Part shown: positions 54,673 through 62,965 of the stretch, piece by piece
Layout: every line of letters begins with the position of its first letter
Position numbering within the stretch: position 1 is the stretch's first letter
From: JASLBX01 sp036374175
Lineage (GTDB): Bacteria > Actinomycetota > Actinomycetes > Jiangellales > Jiangellaceae
Length of the DNA: 64,000 nucleotides
Direction of reading: 5' to 3'
Assembly (NCBI GenBank): GCA_036374175.1
Contig: DASUUH010000022.1
Location: 1-64,000, forward strand
Made by a program: the position numbers and the translations under genes
The notes under the pieces: generated by a model
What the model saw: the letters and a program-made list of their open reading frames with translations, nothing else
What the model was told of the DNA's origin: nothing
Databases searched by the model: none

Positions 54673-55401
54673 TCAGCGAGCCGGGAGCATCACCCCGTCG
54701 ACGATGACGTCGACCTTGGACGGGTAGAAGCTCACCAGCCCGGCGATACGGATCGACTCCGGCAGCGGCGTCGGGTACGACCAGGCGGCGTCCGGTACCA
54801 CCTCGGTGCCGTTGTCGATCGCCCAGTGCACGGCGCGGCCTTTGTAGGGGCAGTGGGTGACGTGCTCGCTGGCTCGCAGCAACTCCATCCGCACGTCGGG
54901 CTGCGGCGCGTAGAAGCGCGGCGGCAGCCCTGTCTCGAACAACACGTGCGTGCGTGCTGATTCGGCGACGACCACTCCCCCGGCTTCGACGACGACGTGC
55001 CGACTTGTGGGCAGGATGTCCACCCGGATGTACGGGCTGCGCGGATGGGTGTAGACCTGCTCGTCCTCTTCGAACCACGCGTCCAGTGCGTCGAACTTGA
55101 ATCGGACCAACTCGCGCAGCGCCTCGACCGGCGATTCGTCGTATGTAGTCGCCGCCTCCGCTGCCTCCGCTTGGCCCGCGCGCACCGTGTGCAAGTTTCC
55201 GACGCCTCGGCTGCGAGAGGTCTTGGTGCGGCCCGTGGTCACGAGTTCGGCCCGGACGTCGGACCGCGGGACGTAGTACTGCGGGTAGTACGGCACCTCC
55301 CACACCAGCCTCGCGTTCGTAGTGTCTAAGACCGCAACGCCACCGAGATAGGCGCGGACCCGCTTGGGGCTCTTTTCCACCCGAACGTCGTGCTCGGTCA
55401 T
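54673..55401 (-). CDS. DUF427 protein, two domains
   Basis: A protein of 242 residues with two DUF427 units. The first (about 1-65) has VRAYLGGVAVLDTTNARLVWE and VPYYPQYYVPRSDV. The second (about 135-235) has VVVEAGGVVVAESARTHVLFETGLPPRFYAPQPDV, then THCPYKGRAVHWAIDN and AWSYPTPLPESIRIAGLVSFYP. Function is unknown. Confidence 0.9.
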   Translation of the reverse strand: MTEHDVRVEKSPKRVRAYLGGVAVLDTTNARLVWEVPYYPQYYVPRSDVRAELVTTGRTKTSRSRGVGNLHTVRAGQAEAAEAATTYDESPVEALRELVRFKFDALDAWFEEDEQVYTHPRSPYIRVDILPTSRHVVVEAGGVVVAESARTHVLFETGLPPRFYAPQPDVRMELLRASEHVTHCPYKGRAVHWAIDNGTEVVPDAAWSYPTPLPESIRIAGLVSFYPSKVDVIVDGVMLPAR

Positions 55402-55468
55402 CAGCAGGCTCCTTCGCCGTCATCACCGTCACGTTATGTAACCGGCGGACGGCCCGGAAACATCCGCA

Positions 55469-56212
55469 TCAACCGCTGGTCAGGGTGAGCTCGAAGGTGT
55501 ACCGGGACGCTCGATACACGTGCGAGCCGTACTCGACCGCACGGCCGGTCTCGTCGTACGCGGTGCGGGTCATGGTCAGTAGTGGTGCGCCTGGGCGCTC
55601 CCCGAGCAGCCGAGCTTCTGCCGCTCTCGCCGCCCGCCCCCCGATGGTCTGGGTGGCTATCTTCATGATGACGCCGGACGATCGCAGGACGTCGTAGAGC
55701 CCGCGGGCGGCCAGGACGTCCCGATCAAGGGTCACCACGTCGACTGGCACCCAGTTGTGCATGATCGACAACGGCTCGTCGCCGGTGAATCGCAGCCGCT
55801 CGATCGAATACACCGAGGTGTCCCCGGAGATGGCGAGAGCTTCGGCCACGACTTCGGACGGCGCCTCGACGGCGAACGAAAGCACGTGGGTACGGGGTTC
55901 GCGGCCGGCGTCCCGCAGATCGTCGTACAGGCTCGACAGCTCGATCGGGCGGCGCACCTTGGGCTGCACCACCTGCGTCCCGACTCCGCGCTTGCGCACC
56001 AGCAGCCCGCGGTCGACCAGATACTCGATCGCGCGGCGCATCGTCGGGCGCGACAGTCCGAACTGCTCGGCGAGCGCGATTTCGTTGTCCAGCCGCACTC
56101 CTGGCGGCAGGTCGCCGGATTCGATCCGCTCTTCCAGGTACTGCGCGACCTGGAAGTACAGGGGCACGGGGCTGGTCCGGTCGAGCACCAGCCGCGACGT
56201 CTGCTCGTCCAC
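55469..56212 (-). CDS. GntR-family regulator (HutC type, UTRA domain)
   Basis: A protein of 247 residues: an N-terminal winged helix (PLYFQVAQYLEERIESGDLP, LSRPTMRRAIEYLVDRGLLV) and a C-terminal UTRA ligand domain (about 90-240). The start is GTG at 56212. It lies beside and co-directional with the Gfo/Idh and epimerase genes, so it likely controls them in response to a sugar or inositol-type ligand. Confidence 0.9.
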   Translation of the reverse strand: MDEQTSRLVLDRTSPVPLYFQVAQYLEERIESGDLPPGVRLDNEIALAEQFGLSRPTMRRAIEYLVDRGLLVRKRGVGTQVVQPKVRRPIELSSLYDDLRDAGREPRTHVLSFAVEAPSEVVAEALAISGDTSVYSIERLRFTGDEPLSIMHNWVPVDVVTLDRDVLAARGLYDVLRSSGVIMKIATQTIGGRAARAAEARLLGERPGAPLLTMTRTAYDETGRAVEYGSHVYRASRYTFELTLTSG

Positions 56213-56253
56213 TCCACTCCCGGATTAGTCAGGACATTCTCACCGGAGTACGG

Positions 56254-57396
56254 CTAAGCACCGCGCGTGGCAGCCTCCCCGCCGAGATCGATCCCCTGCT
56301 GTGCGGCCAGCCGGGCCATGATCAGCTGGCTGGTGACGATGTCCGCCCGCCCGTGCGAGATGCCCGCCACCGGCGCGACGCCCTCGGTGATCATCTGGTG
56401 GAATTCGACGAGTTCGTTCTCGAACGCCTCGCCCTTCGACCGGTACGTCGACCTGAGCTCGCCACCCGGCGCGGCCTCGACCACCGCCAGCTCGGTGGGC
56501 GCGTTGAGCAGGTACGGCGTGCCGAAGGTCAGCTGCAACGAGCCGCGCGCGTGGTGGACGGCCAGCGTCTCGCGATAGGCCGGGTAGTCCGGGAGATAGT
56601 GCCAGGCAAGCCGAGCCCGAACCCCGCCGGCAAGCGACCCGGACACCTCAACCGACGGTGGGAACACATCGTCCGGCCACACGTGTACGTCGTCCACGTC
56701 GGTCAGCCCGCCGAACAGCCGGCGGAGCAGGGAGATGTCGTGCACCAGGCTGCCGACGACCACCAAGGCGTAGAGCCGCCGAAACCGGTCGGGAGTGTTC
56801 GAGCCGAGCGCAGCGTCCAGGACTGCGTCGTCGGCGGCCCGAATCTCCTCCAACTGTTCGGCAGGGACGTCACGCGGCGCGGGACGCAGGTTGGCGAACG
56901 CGAGCTGTGACGCACTTGACGGGTGGAGCACCCGCACCTCGACCGCTCGCGCGGCGTCGACCTCGGTGAGCAACTTGGCCAGCCGCGCCACGGCGTCGTC
57001 GCGTTCTTTCATGTAGGCCAGCGAAAACGCCGGACCGTCGCCACTCGCTTCCGCGGCGGCGAGGGCGTCGGCCTCGGCGACCGTGTACGCCAGTGGCTTT
57101 TCGCAGAACACCGGCATCCCTGCATGCAGCGATGCAAGCGCCACGGCGCCGTGCGAGCCGGACGTGAGCAACACCGCGGCGTCGGCCTCGGCGCTCGCCA
57201 GCATCTCCTCGACGTCGGCGTAGCGGGCGTTCGGCGGCACCCTGTACTGCTCGCCCACGCTGTCACGCAACTCAGGAGAAAGGTCGCTGACCGCCGTCAC
57301 CTCGAAAAGATCCCAGCGGCGCGCAAGCAGCGGCAGGTGCACGGCCTGCGCCACTGCACCCAGCCCCGCGACCGCGAGGCGTAGCCGGTCGGTCAC
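56254..57396 (-). CDS. Gfo/Idh/MocA-family oxidoreductase
   Basis: About 380 residues: an N-terminal Rossmann NAD(P) domain (LAVAGLGAVAQAVHLPLLARR) and the catalytic-Lys motif VFCEKPLAYTVAEADAL, followed by a C-terminal alpha/beta sheet domain. Enzymes of this family oxidise or reduce sugars and inositols. GTG at 57396 overlaps the stop of the epimerase gene (GTGA); GTG at 57405 is an alternative. Confidence 0.9.
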   Translation of the reverse strand: MTDRLRLAVAGLGAVAQAVHLPLLARRWDLFEVTAVSDLSPELRDSVGEQYRVPPNARYADVEEMLASAEADAAVLLTSGSHGAVALASLHAGMPVFCEKPLAYTVAEADALAAAEASGDGPAFSLAYMKERDDAVARLAKLLTEVDAARAVEVRVLHPSSASQLAFANLRPAPRDVPAEQLEEIRAADDAVLDAALGSNTPDRFRRLYALVVVGSLVHDISLLRRLFGGLTDVDDVHVWPDDVFPPSVEVSGSLAGGVRARLAWHYLPDYPAYRETLAVHHARGSLQLTFGTPYLLNAPTELAVVEAAPGGELRSTYRSKGEAFENELVEFHQMITEGVAPVAGISHGRADIVTSQLIMARLAAQQGIDLGGEAATRGA

Positions 57397-58292
57397 GGCA
57401 GCCACCGGCGCAGGGCCTCGCGGTTGATCCGTTGATCCGCGGCGGGCGCGTCCAGCGTGTCATCCGGGCCGAGGATGACGTCCTGCTCCACGACCACCCA
57501 GCCATCGAAACCGGAAGCGAGCAGGCTCTCCATGAACCCGGCCAGGTCGAAGTCACCGTGCCCCAGTGGGACGAAGACCCCTCGCTCCCAGGCGGCGCGC
57601 ATGCCCGCCCCTTCACGCACCACGTCCTCGAGGATCGAGAGCCGGACGTCTTTGAGATGGACGTGGTTGATCCGGCTTCCCCATTGCCGGACGGCCTCGA
57701 CGGGGTCGCCGCCGCCGAGCAGCAGGTGCCCTGTGTCGAGGGTCAGGTCGACGTCGCTGCGGGCCAGGAACTCCTCGATCTCAGCCGGGGTCTCGACGTA
57801 CGTGCCGACGTGGTGGTGGAAGGTGGGCTCGAAACCGGCCTCGCGGACCCGGGCGGCCGCCGTCGCGAGGTTACGGGCGAAACTCGTCCAGCCGGTCCCG
57901 TCCAAGCCGATGCCCGGGGCACCGCCAGGGTGTGTGCGGCGCACGTCCGAGCCGGAGTCGGCGAGGGTAGGCAGCGGCGGGCGAGCCGGATCAGCTTTCG
58001 CACCCGAGGTGAATGCGTCGAGGGCGGTGTTCAGGGACGGCAGCGCTGCGCTGAACGCGTCGTCATCGCTGTACGGCAGGTCAACCCAACCCCCGCACAG
58101 GCTGAGCGAATGCCGCTGCAGCCGCTGGGTCAACTCGTCGCCGGTGCCCAGCCAGCCGACCGGTCCGAGATCAACGCTGTCGTACCCGGCCTGCCGGATC
58201 GCCGCCAGGATGTCGTCCGGCTCGGGCAGCGGGCCGTCCGCTGTCATCTCGAAAACACCGAAACTCACCGGTGCCGCCGCCACGCCCTTCAT
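57393..58292 (-). CDS. Sugar phosphate isomerase/epimerase (IolE/AP-endonuclease-2 TIM barrel)
   Basis: A protein of 299 residues: a xylose-isomerase-like TIM barrel with metal ligands in GFEPTFHHHVGTYVETPAEI, DLTLDTGHLLLGG, INHVHLKDV and the late VPLGHGDFD and WVVVEQD. The pattern fits inosose dehydratase or ketose 3-epimerase. GGAGGGCCG precedes ATG at 58292. It forms an operon with the Gfo/Idh gene; no transporter is adjacent. Confidence 0.88.
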   Translation of the reverse strand: MKGVAAAPVSFGVFEMTADGPLPEPDDILAAIRQAGYDSVDLGPVGWLGTGDELTQRLQRHSLSLCGGWVDLPYSDDDAFSAALPSLNTALDAFTSGAKADPARPPLPTLADSGSDVRRTHPGGAPGIGLDGTGWTSFARNLATAAARVREAGFEPTFHHHVGTYVETPAEIEEFLARSDVDLTLDTGHLLLGGGDPVEAVRQWGSRINHVHLKDVRLSILEDVVREGAGMRAAWERGVFVPLGHGDFDLAGFMESLLASGFDGWVVVEQDVILGPDDTLDAPAADQRINREALRRWLP

Positions 58293-58405
58293 CGGCCCTC
58301 CGCGTTTGTCATGACAACAGGATGTATAGCGAAGCCTGCCATGTGCCGTGCTGGCGCGATAGAGCGGCCGCGCAGTACGGTCGGACGACGGCAGAGGGAG
58401 GCGTG

Positions 58406-59206
58406 ATGGCAACCGCGACTAGTGCCCCCGTCGCAACCGGCGTCGGTCCGATGTTGCGCCAGTGGCGCGAGCGCCGCCGCCTGAGCCAACTCGATCTGGC
58501 CATCGCGGCCGATGTCTCGTCGCGGCACGTGAGCTTTATCGAGACGGGGCGCTCGCGGCCGAGCGAGGAGATGATCCTGCGCCTCGCTGAGCAGCTGAAC
58601 GTCCCTATGCGTGATCGCAATACCCTGCTGCTCGCCGCTGGTTACGCGCCCGTATACCCCGAGACCGGACTCGACGCACCCGAGATGGCGCCGCTGCGAG
58701 AGATTCTGGATCAGCTGCTTCGCGGCTACGAGCCGTACCCGGCGCTCGTCTTCGACGCCGGGTACAACATCGTCGCGACGAACAACGGCGTGACTACCCT
58801 GCTCGATGGTGTCGCCGAGCACCTGCTTGAGCCGCCGGTCAACACCATGCGGCTGGCGCTGCATCCGGACGGGTTGGCGCCTCGAATCGTCAACTTCGAC
58901 CAGGTCCGCCAGCACTTGCTTGATCGATTCGCCCGGCATATCGACACCTGGCAGTGGGATCAGCTCCGTGATCTGTATGACGAGGTACGCAGCTATCCAC
59001 CGCCGCCAGGGCCGATCGCCGAGCCGGCCGGCCCCGAATCGGCTTTCGCGTTGCCGCTGCGGATCCGCCACGGCGCCATGGAGCTCTCACTCATCAGCGC
59101 CGTCGCCACGTTCAACACGCCGCTGGACGTCACGGTGTCCGAGCTGGCGATCGAGACGTTCCTGCCGGCGGATCCGCAGACGGCCAAAGCCCTGCGCGGC
59201 GACTAG
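58406..59206 (+). CDS. XRE-family regulator with MmyB-like ligand domain
   Basis: A protein of 266 residues: an N-terminal HTH (WRERRRLSQLDLAIAADVSS, RHVSFIETGRSRPSEEMILR) and an MmyB-like PAS-type ligand domain (about 100-260; PALVFDAGYNIVATNNGV, then RDLYDEV and a C-terminal strand PLDVTVSELAIETFLPAD). Ligands in this family are probably fatty acids. AGAGGGAGG precedes ATG at 58406. The 3' end overlaps the convergent membrane gene by four bases. Confidence 0.9.
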   Translation: MATATSAPVATGVGPMLRQWRERRRLSQLDLAIAADVSSRHVSFIETGRSRPSEEMILRLAEQLNVPMRDRNTLLLAAGYAPVYPETGLDAPEMAPLREILDQLLRGYEPYPALVFDAGYNIVATNNGVTTLLDGVAEHLLEPPVNTMRLALHPDGLAPRIVNFDQVRQHLLDRFARHIDTWQWDQLRDLYDEVRSYPPPPGPIAEPAGPESAFALPLRIRHGAMELSLISAVATFNTPLDVTVSELAIETFLPADPQTAKALRGD

Positions 59207-59610
59207 CCGCGCTCCCGCCAGCGCAGGCCGAGCGCCTGCAGGACGGCGAACCCGGCCACGACCGCGGCCTGCATGGGGATCCAGACAGTACCCACCGTGC
59301 TCGGCTCGAGCCACCCGAAGAGCAGGACGGCAAAGCTTGCTGCGACCCATGCGGCGTTGCCTGCGATCACCACTTCGACCCAGCCGTTCGACGGCACGGG
59401 ACGCGTCCCGAGATAACCCACACCGCCGCCGTAGAGCAGCATGAAGATCCCGAGGCCGACCAGCAGGCCGGCCGGGACGTCGAGCAACCTTCCCACCAGT
59501 CCGGACGCGGCGAGGTAGATCAGCCCGTTGCCTGCGGTGACAACGGCGTCGAGCAGCAGCACCCGGCGCAGGAACGTCGAGCCGGCGGTTGTTGTGACGG
59601 ACATACTCAT
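59203..59610 (-). CDS. Small four-helix membrane protein, unknown
   Basis: A protein of 135 residues with four hydrophobic helices (LLLDAVVTAGNGLIYLAAS, LLVGLGIFMLLYGGGVGYL, WVEVVIAGNAAWVAASFAVL, MQAAVVAGFAVLQALGL). Its genomic position opposite the XRE regulator suggests it may be a target of that regulator. Function is unknown. Confidence 0.7.
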   Translation of the reverse strand: MSMSVTTTAGSTFLRRVLLLDAVVTAGNGLIYLAASGLVGRLLDVPAGLLVGLGIFMLLYGGGVGYLGTRPVPSNGWVEVVIAGNAAWVAASFAVLLFGWLEPSTVGTVWIPMQAAVVAGFAVLQALGLRWRERG

Positions 59611-59735
59611 CGAATCGGCTCCTTACCTTCGGTAGTGCGTGGTGCGTCCACCATGACCGAGTCGAGGTCATGCTGTCGATTACCTCAGAGGTAAGGAGAC
59701 GGGCGCGGGAGGTTGTGACCTTGCCACGAAACCCA

Positions 59736-59806
59736 CTCCTTGCTGATCGTTCCGCCGCCCGACCCCTGGAAATTCCATGATCACCGGCGGCTTGATCAGC
59801 AAGGAG
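59736..59806. terminator. Nested hairpin with GATC arms
   Basis: Outer arms CTCCTTGCTGATC (59736-59748) and the complement (59794-59806), inner arms CCGCCG (59752-59757) and CGGCGG (59785-59790). It lies 20-90 bp beyond the stop of the SolA-like gene and is probably its terminator. It shares GATC cores with other long hairpins in the window. Confidence 0.6.
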
Positions 59807-59827
59807 CGGAAATCCTGGCGTGATCGA

Positions 59828-60943
59828 TTAGCGTGCCGTTGACTGAAGGCGGAACCGCTGGGGTGGTTGCCCCCGCTCGAGCACCAAATCCGCCACCAGC
59901 CGGCCGATCTCGGGCGTGAACTTGAACCCGTGGCCCGAGAAGCCGGCGGCCACCGTGACGTCCCCCATCCGGTCGATCACGAAATCGCTGTTGTCGGTGA
60001 GGTCGTAGAGGCACGGCGCCGGGTCGGCCGTATCGGCGTCCACGCCTGGAACCCAGCGGCGCACGTACTCCTGGACGTTGCGAAGTGCGACTGGGTCGGC
60101 GTCCCGTCCGGCATCCGGGTCGATGACCGGGCCGACACCGTGAAATCCGACCTTGACTCCGTCCGGGCTCGCCATCCCGTAGGCTCCGCGCGGGCTCAGG
60201 CCCGTGCGCGTGGTGGCATCGGCCTGGTGGTGGATGAAACTGGGCCACGGATACGACCAGTCGATCGGCCTGAAGTGCGCCGGTTGCTCGAGAGACACCG
60301 TCACGGCGGGCATCGCGACAAGCCCGCGGAGCAGTGTTGACGACCAGGACCCGGCGGCGACGACAACCTGCTTGGCCCGCACCGTATCCGAGGTCGTCCG
60401 CAGTTCAGCACCGGTTGGGCATGGCGAAATCGCCTCGACTCGCACGCCGTGCTGGATCTGTGCGCCGTGTTCGGCTGCCAGCCGTTGCAGCGCGGCCACC
60501 GCATTGTCCGCATGAACCCGACCACCGCGGTGCTGGTACAGCACGTCACCGTCGAACGCCAGCCCCGGCCAGCGGCGCGCTGCCGCACGCGGGCTCAGCC
60601 ATTCGGCCGGGTGGGCGCACGCCTGCATCGCGGCGGCCAGCGCCTGCACTGTCGACGGGTCACCGTGGTCGACAACGCCGGTTTCGACGACGAGCCGCTC
60701 GCCCGCCTCCTCCTCTAGCTCGTCCCACTGCGCCATTGCCGTGGCAGCCAGTTCGACGTAGAACGGGTCGGCGTACGCCAGCCGCACAATGCGCGCGCTG
60801 CCGTGCGAACCACCGCGGACATGCCCGGTTTCGTACTGCTCGAGCAGCAGGACTTCGGCCCCGCGGCGAGCCAGCTGCCACGCGACCGCGGAGCCCATCG
60901 CTCCGCCGCCGACGATGACGATGTCGATGTCGATGTCGTGCAT
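59828..60943 (-). CDS. SolA/monomeric sarcosine oxidase-like FAD oxidase
   Basis: A protein of 371 residues: a Rossmann motif IVIVGGGAMGSAVAWQLARRGAE, a covalent-flavin region with Cys in PAPCLYDLTDN (family position of the Cys that binds FAD), and the C-terminal VTVAAGFSGHGFKFTPEIG. SolA and monomeric sarcosine oxidases demethylate N-methyl amino acids, making formaldehyde and H2O2. The substrate is not determined. Confidence 0.9.
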   Translation of the reverse strand: MHDIDIDIVIVGGGAMGSAVAWQLARRGAEVLLLEQYETGHVRGGSHGSARIVRLAYADPFYVELAATAMAQWDELEEEAGERLVVETGVVDHGDPSTVQALAAAMQACAHPAEWLSPRAAARRWPGLAFDGDVLYQHRGGRVHADNAVAALQRLAAEHGAQIQHGVRVEAISPCPTGAELRTTSDTVRAKQVVVAAGSWSSTLLRGLVAMPAVTVSLEQPAHFRPIDWSYPWPSFIHHQADATTRTGLSPRGAYGMASPDGVKVGFHGVGPVIDPDAGRDADPVALRNVQEYVRRWVPGVDADTADPAPCLYDLTDNSDFVIDRMGDVTVAAGFSGHGFKFTPEIGRLVADLVLERGQPPQRFRLQSTAR

Positions 60944-61014
60944 CAGCCTGTTCTATCGTTAGCCCCCTCCACCCGCGCGAGCCCCTGGAACGTGAGTCGT
61001 GAGAGGAGGTCGCC

Positions 61015-61667
61015 GTGGAGGACTTCAAGGCGTTCGTTCGCACCCGGTCCGCAGCGCTCGCCCGCACGGCGTACCTCCTGACCGGCGACCGGCAGCTCGC
61101 GGAAGACCTTCTCCAGGACGCATTGACCAGGCTCGCCGAGCGCTGGACAACGGTGGTTCGGCGCGGCGATCCGGAGCCGTAGGTGCGCCGGATGCTCTAC
61201 ACGCGAGCCATCGTTGGCTGGCGGACTCGCCGGCGCTGGCTCGAGGTGCTGCACTCGGGAGACGCCGAGCCGTGGCCCGAGCTCCGGGGCACGGGGACGA
61301 AGCGGACGCCGTGGCGCGGCGGCTCGTGCTGCGTAATGCACTCGCCCGCGTGACACCTCGTCAGCGGGCGGTGCTGGTGCTGCGCTTCTACGAGGACTGC
61401 GCCCAAGTTCAGACCGACCCAACCGAGGAACCCGATACCGAGCCGGGCATCGGCAGTTACTGCATCACTTGGGCGAGCGATGCAATCAGCGGGGAGCGGC
61501 GCGGCGGCCTGTTCGGATTGTCGACCGCATGGTGGACCTGGTGGTGGCGCGAGATCGTCGTCGGCCTGCTGCTCGTCGGACTTCCGCTCGCCGTGTGCTA
61601 CCGCCGCCGCGCTTACAGGTCGACGAGCCGGTACACCTCGACGGACTCCGCCTTGCCCTTGACCTGA
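61015..61667 (+). pseudogene. Decayed SigE-family ECF sigma factor
   Basis: After a good site (GAGAGGAGG) GTG at 61015 begins a SigE-family region 2 (ARTAYLLTGDRQLAEDLLQD). The frame stops at TAG 61180-61182, where the family has a Tyr before VRRML. A further frame change near 61290 restores family sequence (RNALARVTPRQRAVLVLRFYEDCA). Region 4.2, the -35-binding HTH, is absent. After 61404 the frame continues into an unrelated tail with one membrane segment (REIVVGLLLVGLPLAV) to 61667, overlapping the cyclase gene. It is non-functional as a sigma factor. Confidence 0.8.
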
Positions 61668-62965
61668 ACCGGACCGAGCCGCTCGGTGCGTGCAGTCGGC
61701 AGCCGCCGGGCCGTCTCAGCGCCGATCAGCACCTCACCGACCGAGGCCGCGCTTTCGAGCCGGGCGGCCAGGTTCACCGCATCGCCGATCACGGTGAACG
61801 TCCGACCACCTGCTGTGCCGAGGACTCCCACCGCAGCCTCGCCGGTGTTGATGCCGACGCGGAACCGCGGCCACCCGGGGCGGCGGGCTGCCACCTCACC
61901 AGTGACCCGCTGGATCGCCAGCGCGGCGCGAGCGGCGCGCTCAGCATGGTCCGGCTGGTCGCCACGGGTATTGAACGTGACCATCAACGCGTCACCGACC
62001 AGGCGATCGACCTCTCCGCCGTGCTGCTCTACCACCGGTGGGATCGCCACGCTGAAGTACTCGTTAAGCATGGTGGTGATTTCCTGAGGCTCGTGATGCT
62101 CCGAGAACGTGGTGAACCCCTGCAGGTCGGCGAACAGGACGGTGATCTCACGGGTGCCCTTCGCGGTGTCCTCCAGATAGAGCCCGGCGAAACGCTCCTC
62201 GTGCCATTGCCGTTGGGCGGTGACGGCAACGACGACGAAGGCCGCGAGCATCAACACGTGCCACTCCCACCACGTCGCATGCCAGTTCCGGCCGAACGCA
62301 ACCGCTACTTCCGCCTCGGCGAGCAACACGAACGCCGCTGCCATCGCGACGACCAGCGTCGCCGACCCGGCATGGCGCGGCAGTCGCAGGTAGCGGACCA
62401 CGGCAGCCGCATACAGAGCGAAACCGACGACCGACAGCACGACCAGCGGTCCGGATGCCCGCTCAGGAGGGGCGATGTCGCTGAGCGGCGGCAGTTCCAG
62501 CAGCGACACCACCGCCCAGATGGCCAGCAGCGCGAAGACCGCTCCCCTGAGTGACCCGGCTCGGCGCATAACGGCCGCGCTGCGCCTCGCGTCGAGTTCG
62601 ACGCTGGAAGCAGCAGCGAACACACTCGAAACGAGCAGCCCGATCGGTGTCGCGAGGGTGAAGCCCGCATTCTGGCCCTCCAGCATGACACCCGGAGTCG
62701 CCATGGCATGCAGACCCAGGAAGCCCGCCGCGGACAGGAAGGAGAGTGAGACCAGGAACACTCTCGCGTCGTTGCGCCGTCGGGCTGCACTGCCTGTCGC
62801 ATAGGCGAGAGCCACGCTCATTGCGGCAGCAGCGAGAACCAGCCAGAAGTGAGACGGGTGGTGTTGCCATTCGACGTCCAGCTGCGGCTGAGCGATCAGC
62901 ACGGCGAGGCCGAGCATCGGTAAAGCCAGGACGACGGCGAGCACGACGACCCGCTGCGTACGCAT
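61613..62965 (-). CDS. Membrane class III adenylate/guanylate cyclase
   Basis: A protein of 450 residues with about seven N-terminal helices (to ~245) and a C-terminal class III cyclase domain. Metal ligands lie in VLFADLQGFTTFS and DRLVGDALMVTF. The purine-site Lys common at the first position of that second motif (DK) is Arg here, and GDAVNLAARLES follows. It would make cAMP or cGMP at the membrane. ATG at 62965 overlaps the stop of the flavoprotein gene (TGATG), with GGAGG four bases upstream, so the two are coupled. Confidence 0.9.
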   Translation of the reverse strand: MRTQRVVVLAVVLALPMLGLAVLIAQPQLDVEWQHHPSHFWLVLAAAAMSVALAYATGSAARRRNDARVFLVSLSFLSAAGFLGLHAMATPGVMLEGQNAGFTLATPIGLLVSSVFAAASSVELDARRSAAVMRRAGSLRGAVFALLAIWAVVSLLELPPLSDIAPPERASGPLVVLSVVGFALYAAAVVRYLRLPRHAGSATLVVAMAAAFVLLAEAEVAVAFGRNWHATWWEWHVLMLAAFVVVAVTAQRQWHEERFAGLYLEDTAKGTREITVLFADLQGFTTFSEHHEPQEITTMLNEYFSVAIPPVVEQHGGEVDRLVGDALMVTFNTRGDQPDHAERAARAALAIQRVTGEVAARRPGWPRFRVGINTGEAAVGVLGTAGGRTFTVIGDAVNLAARLESAASVGEVLIGAETARRLPTARTERLGPVQVKGKAESVEVYRLVDL

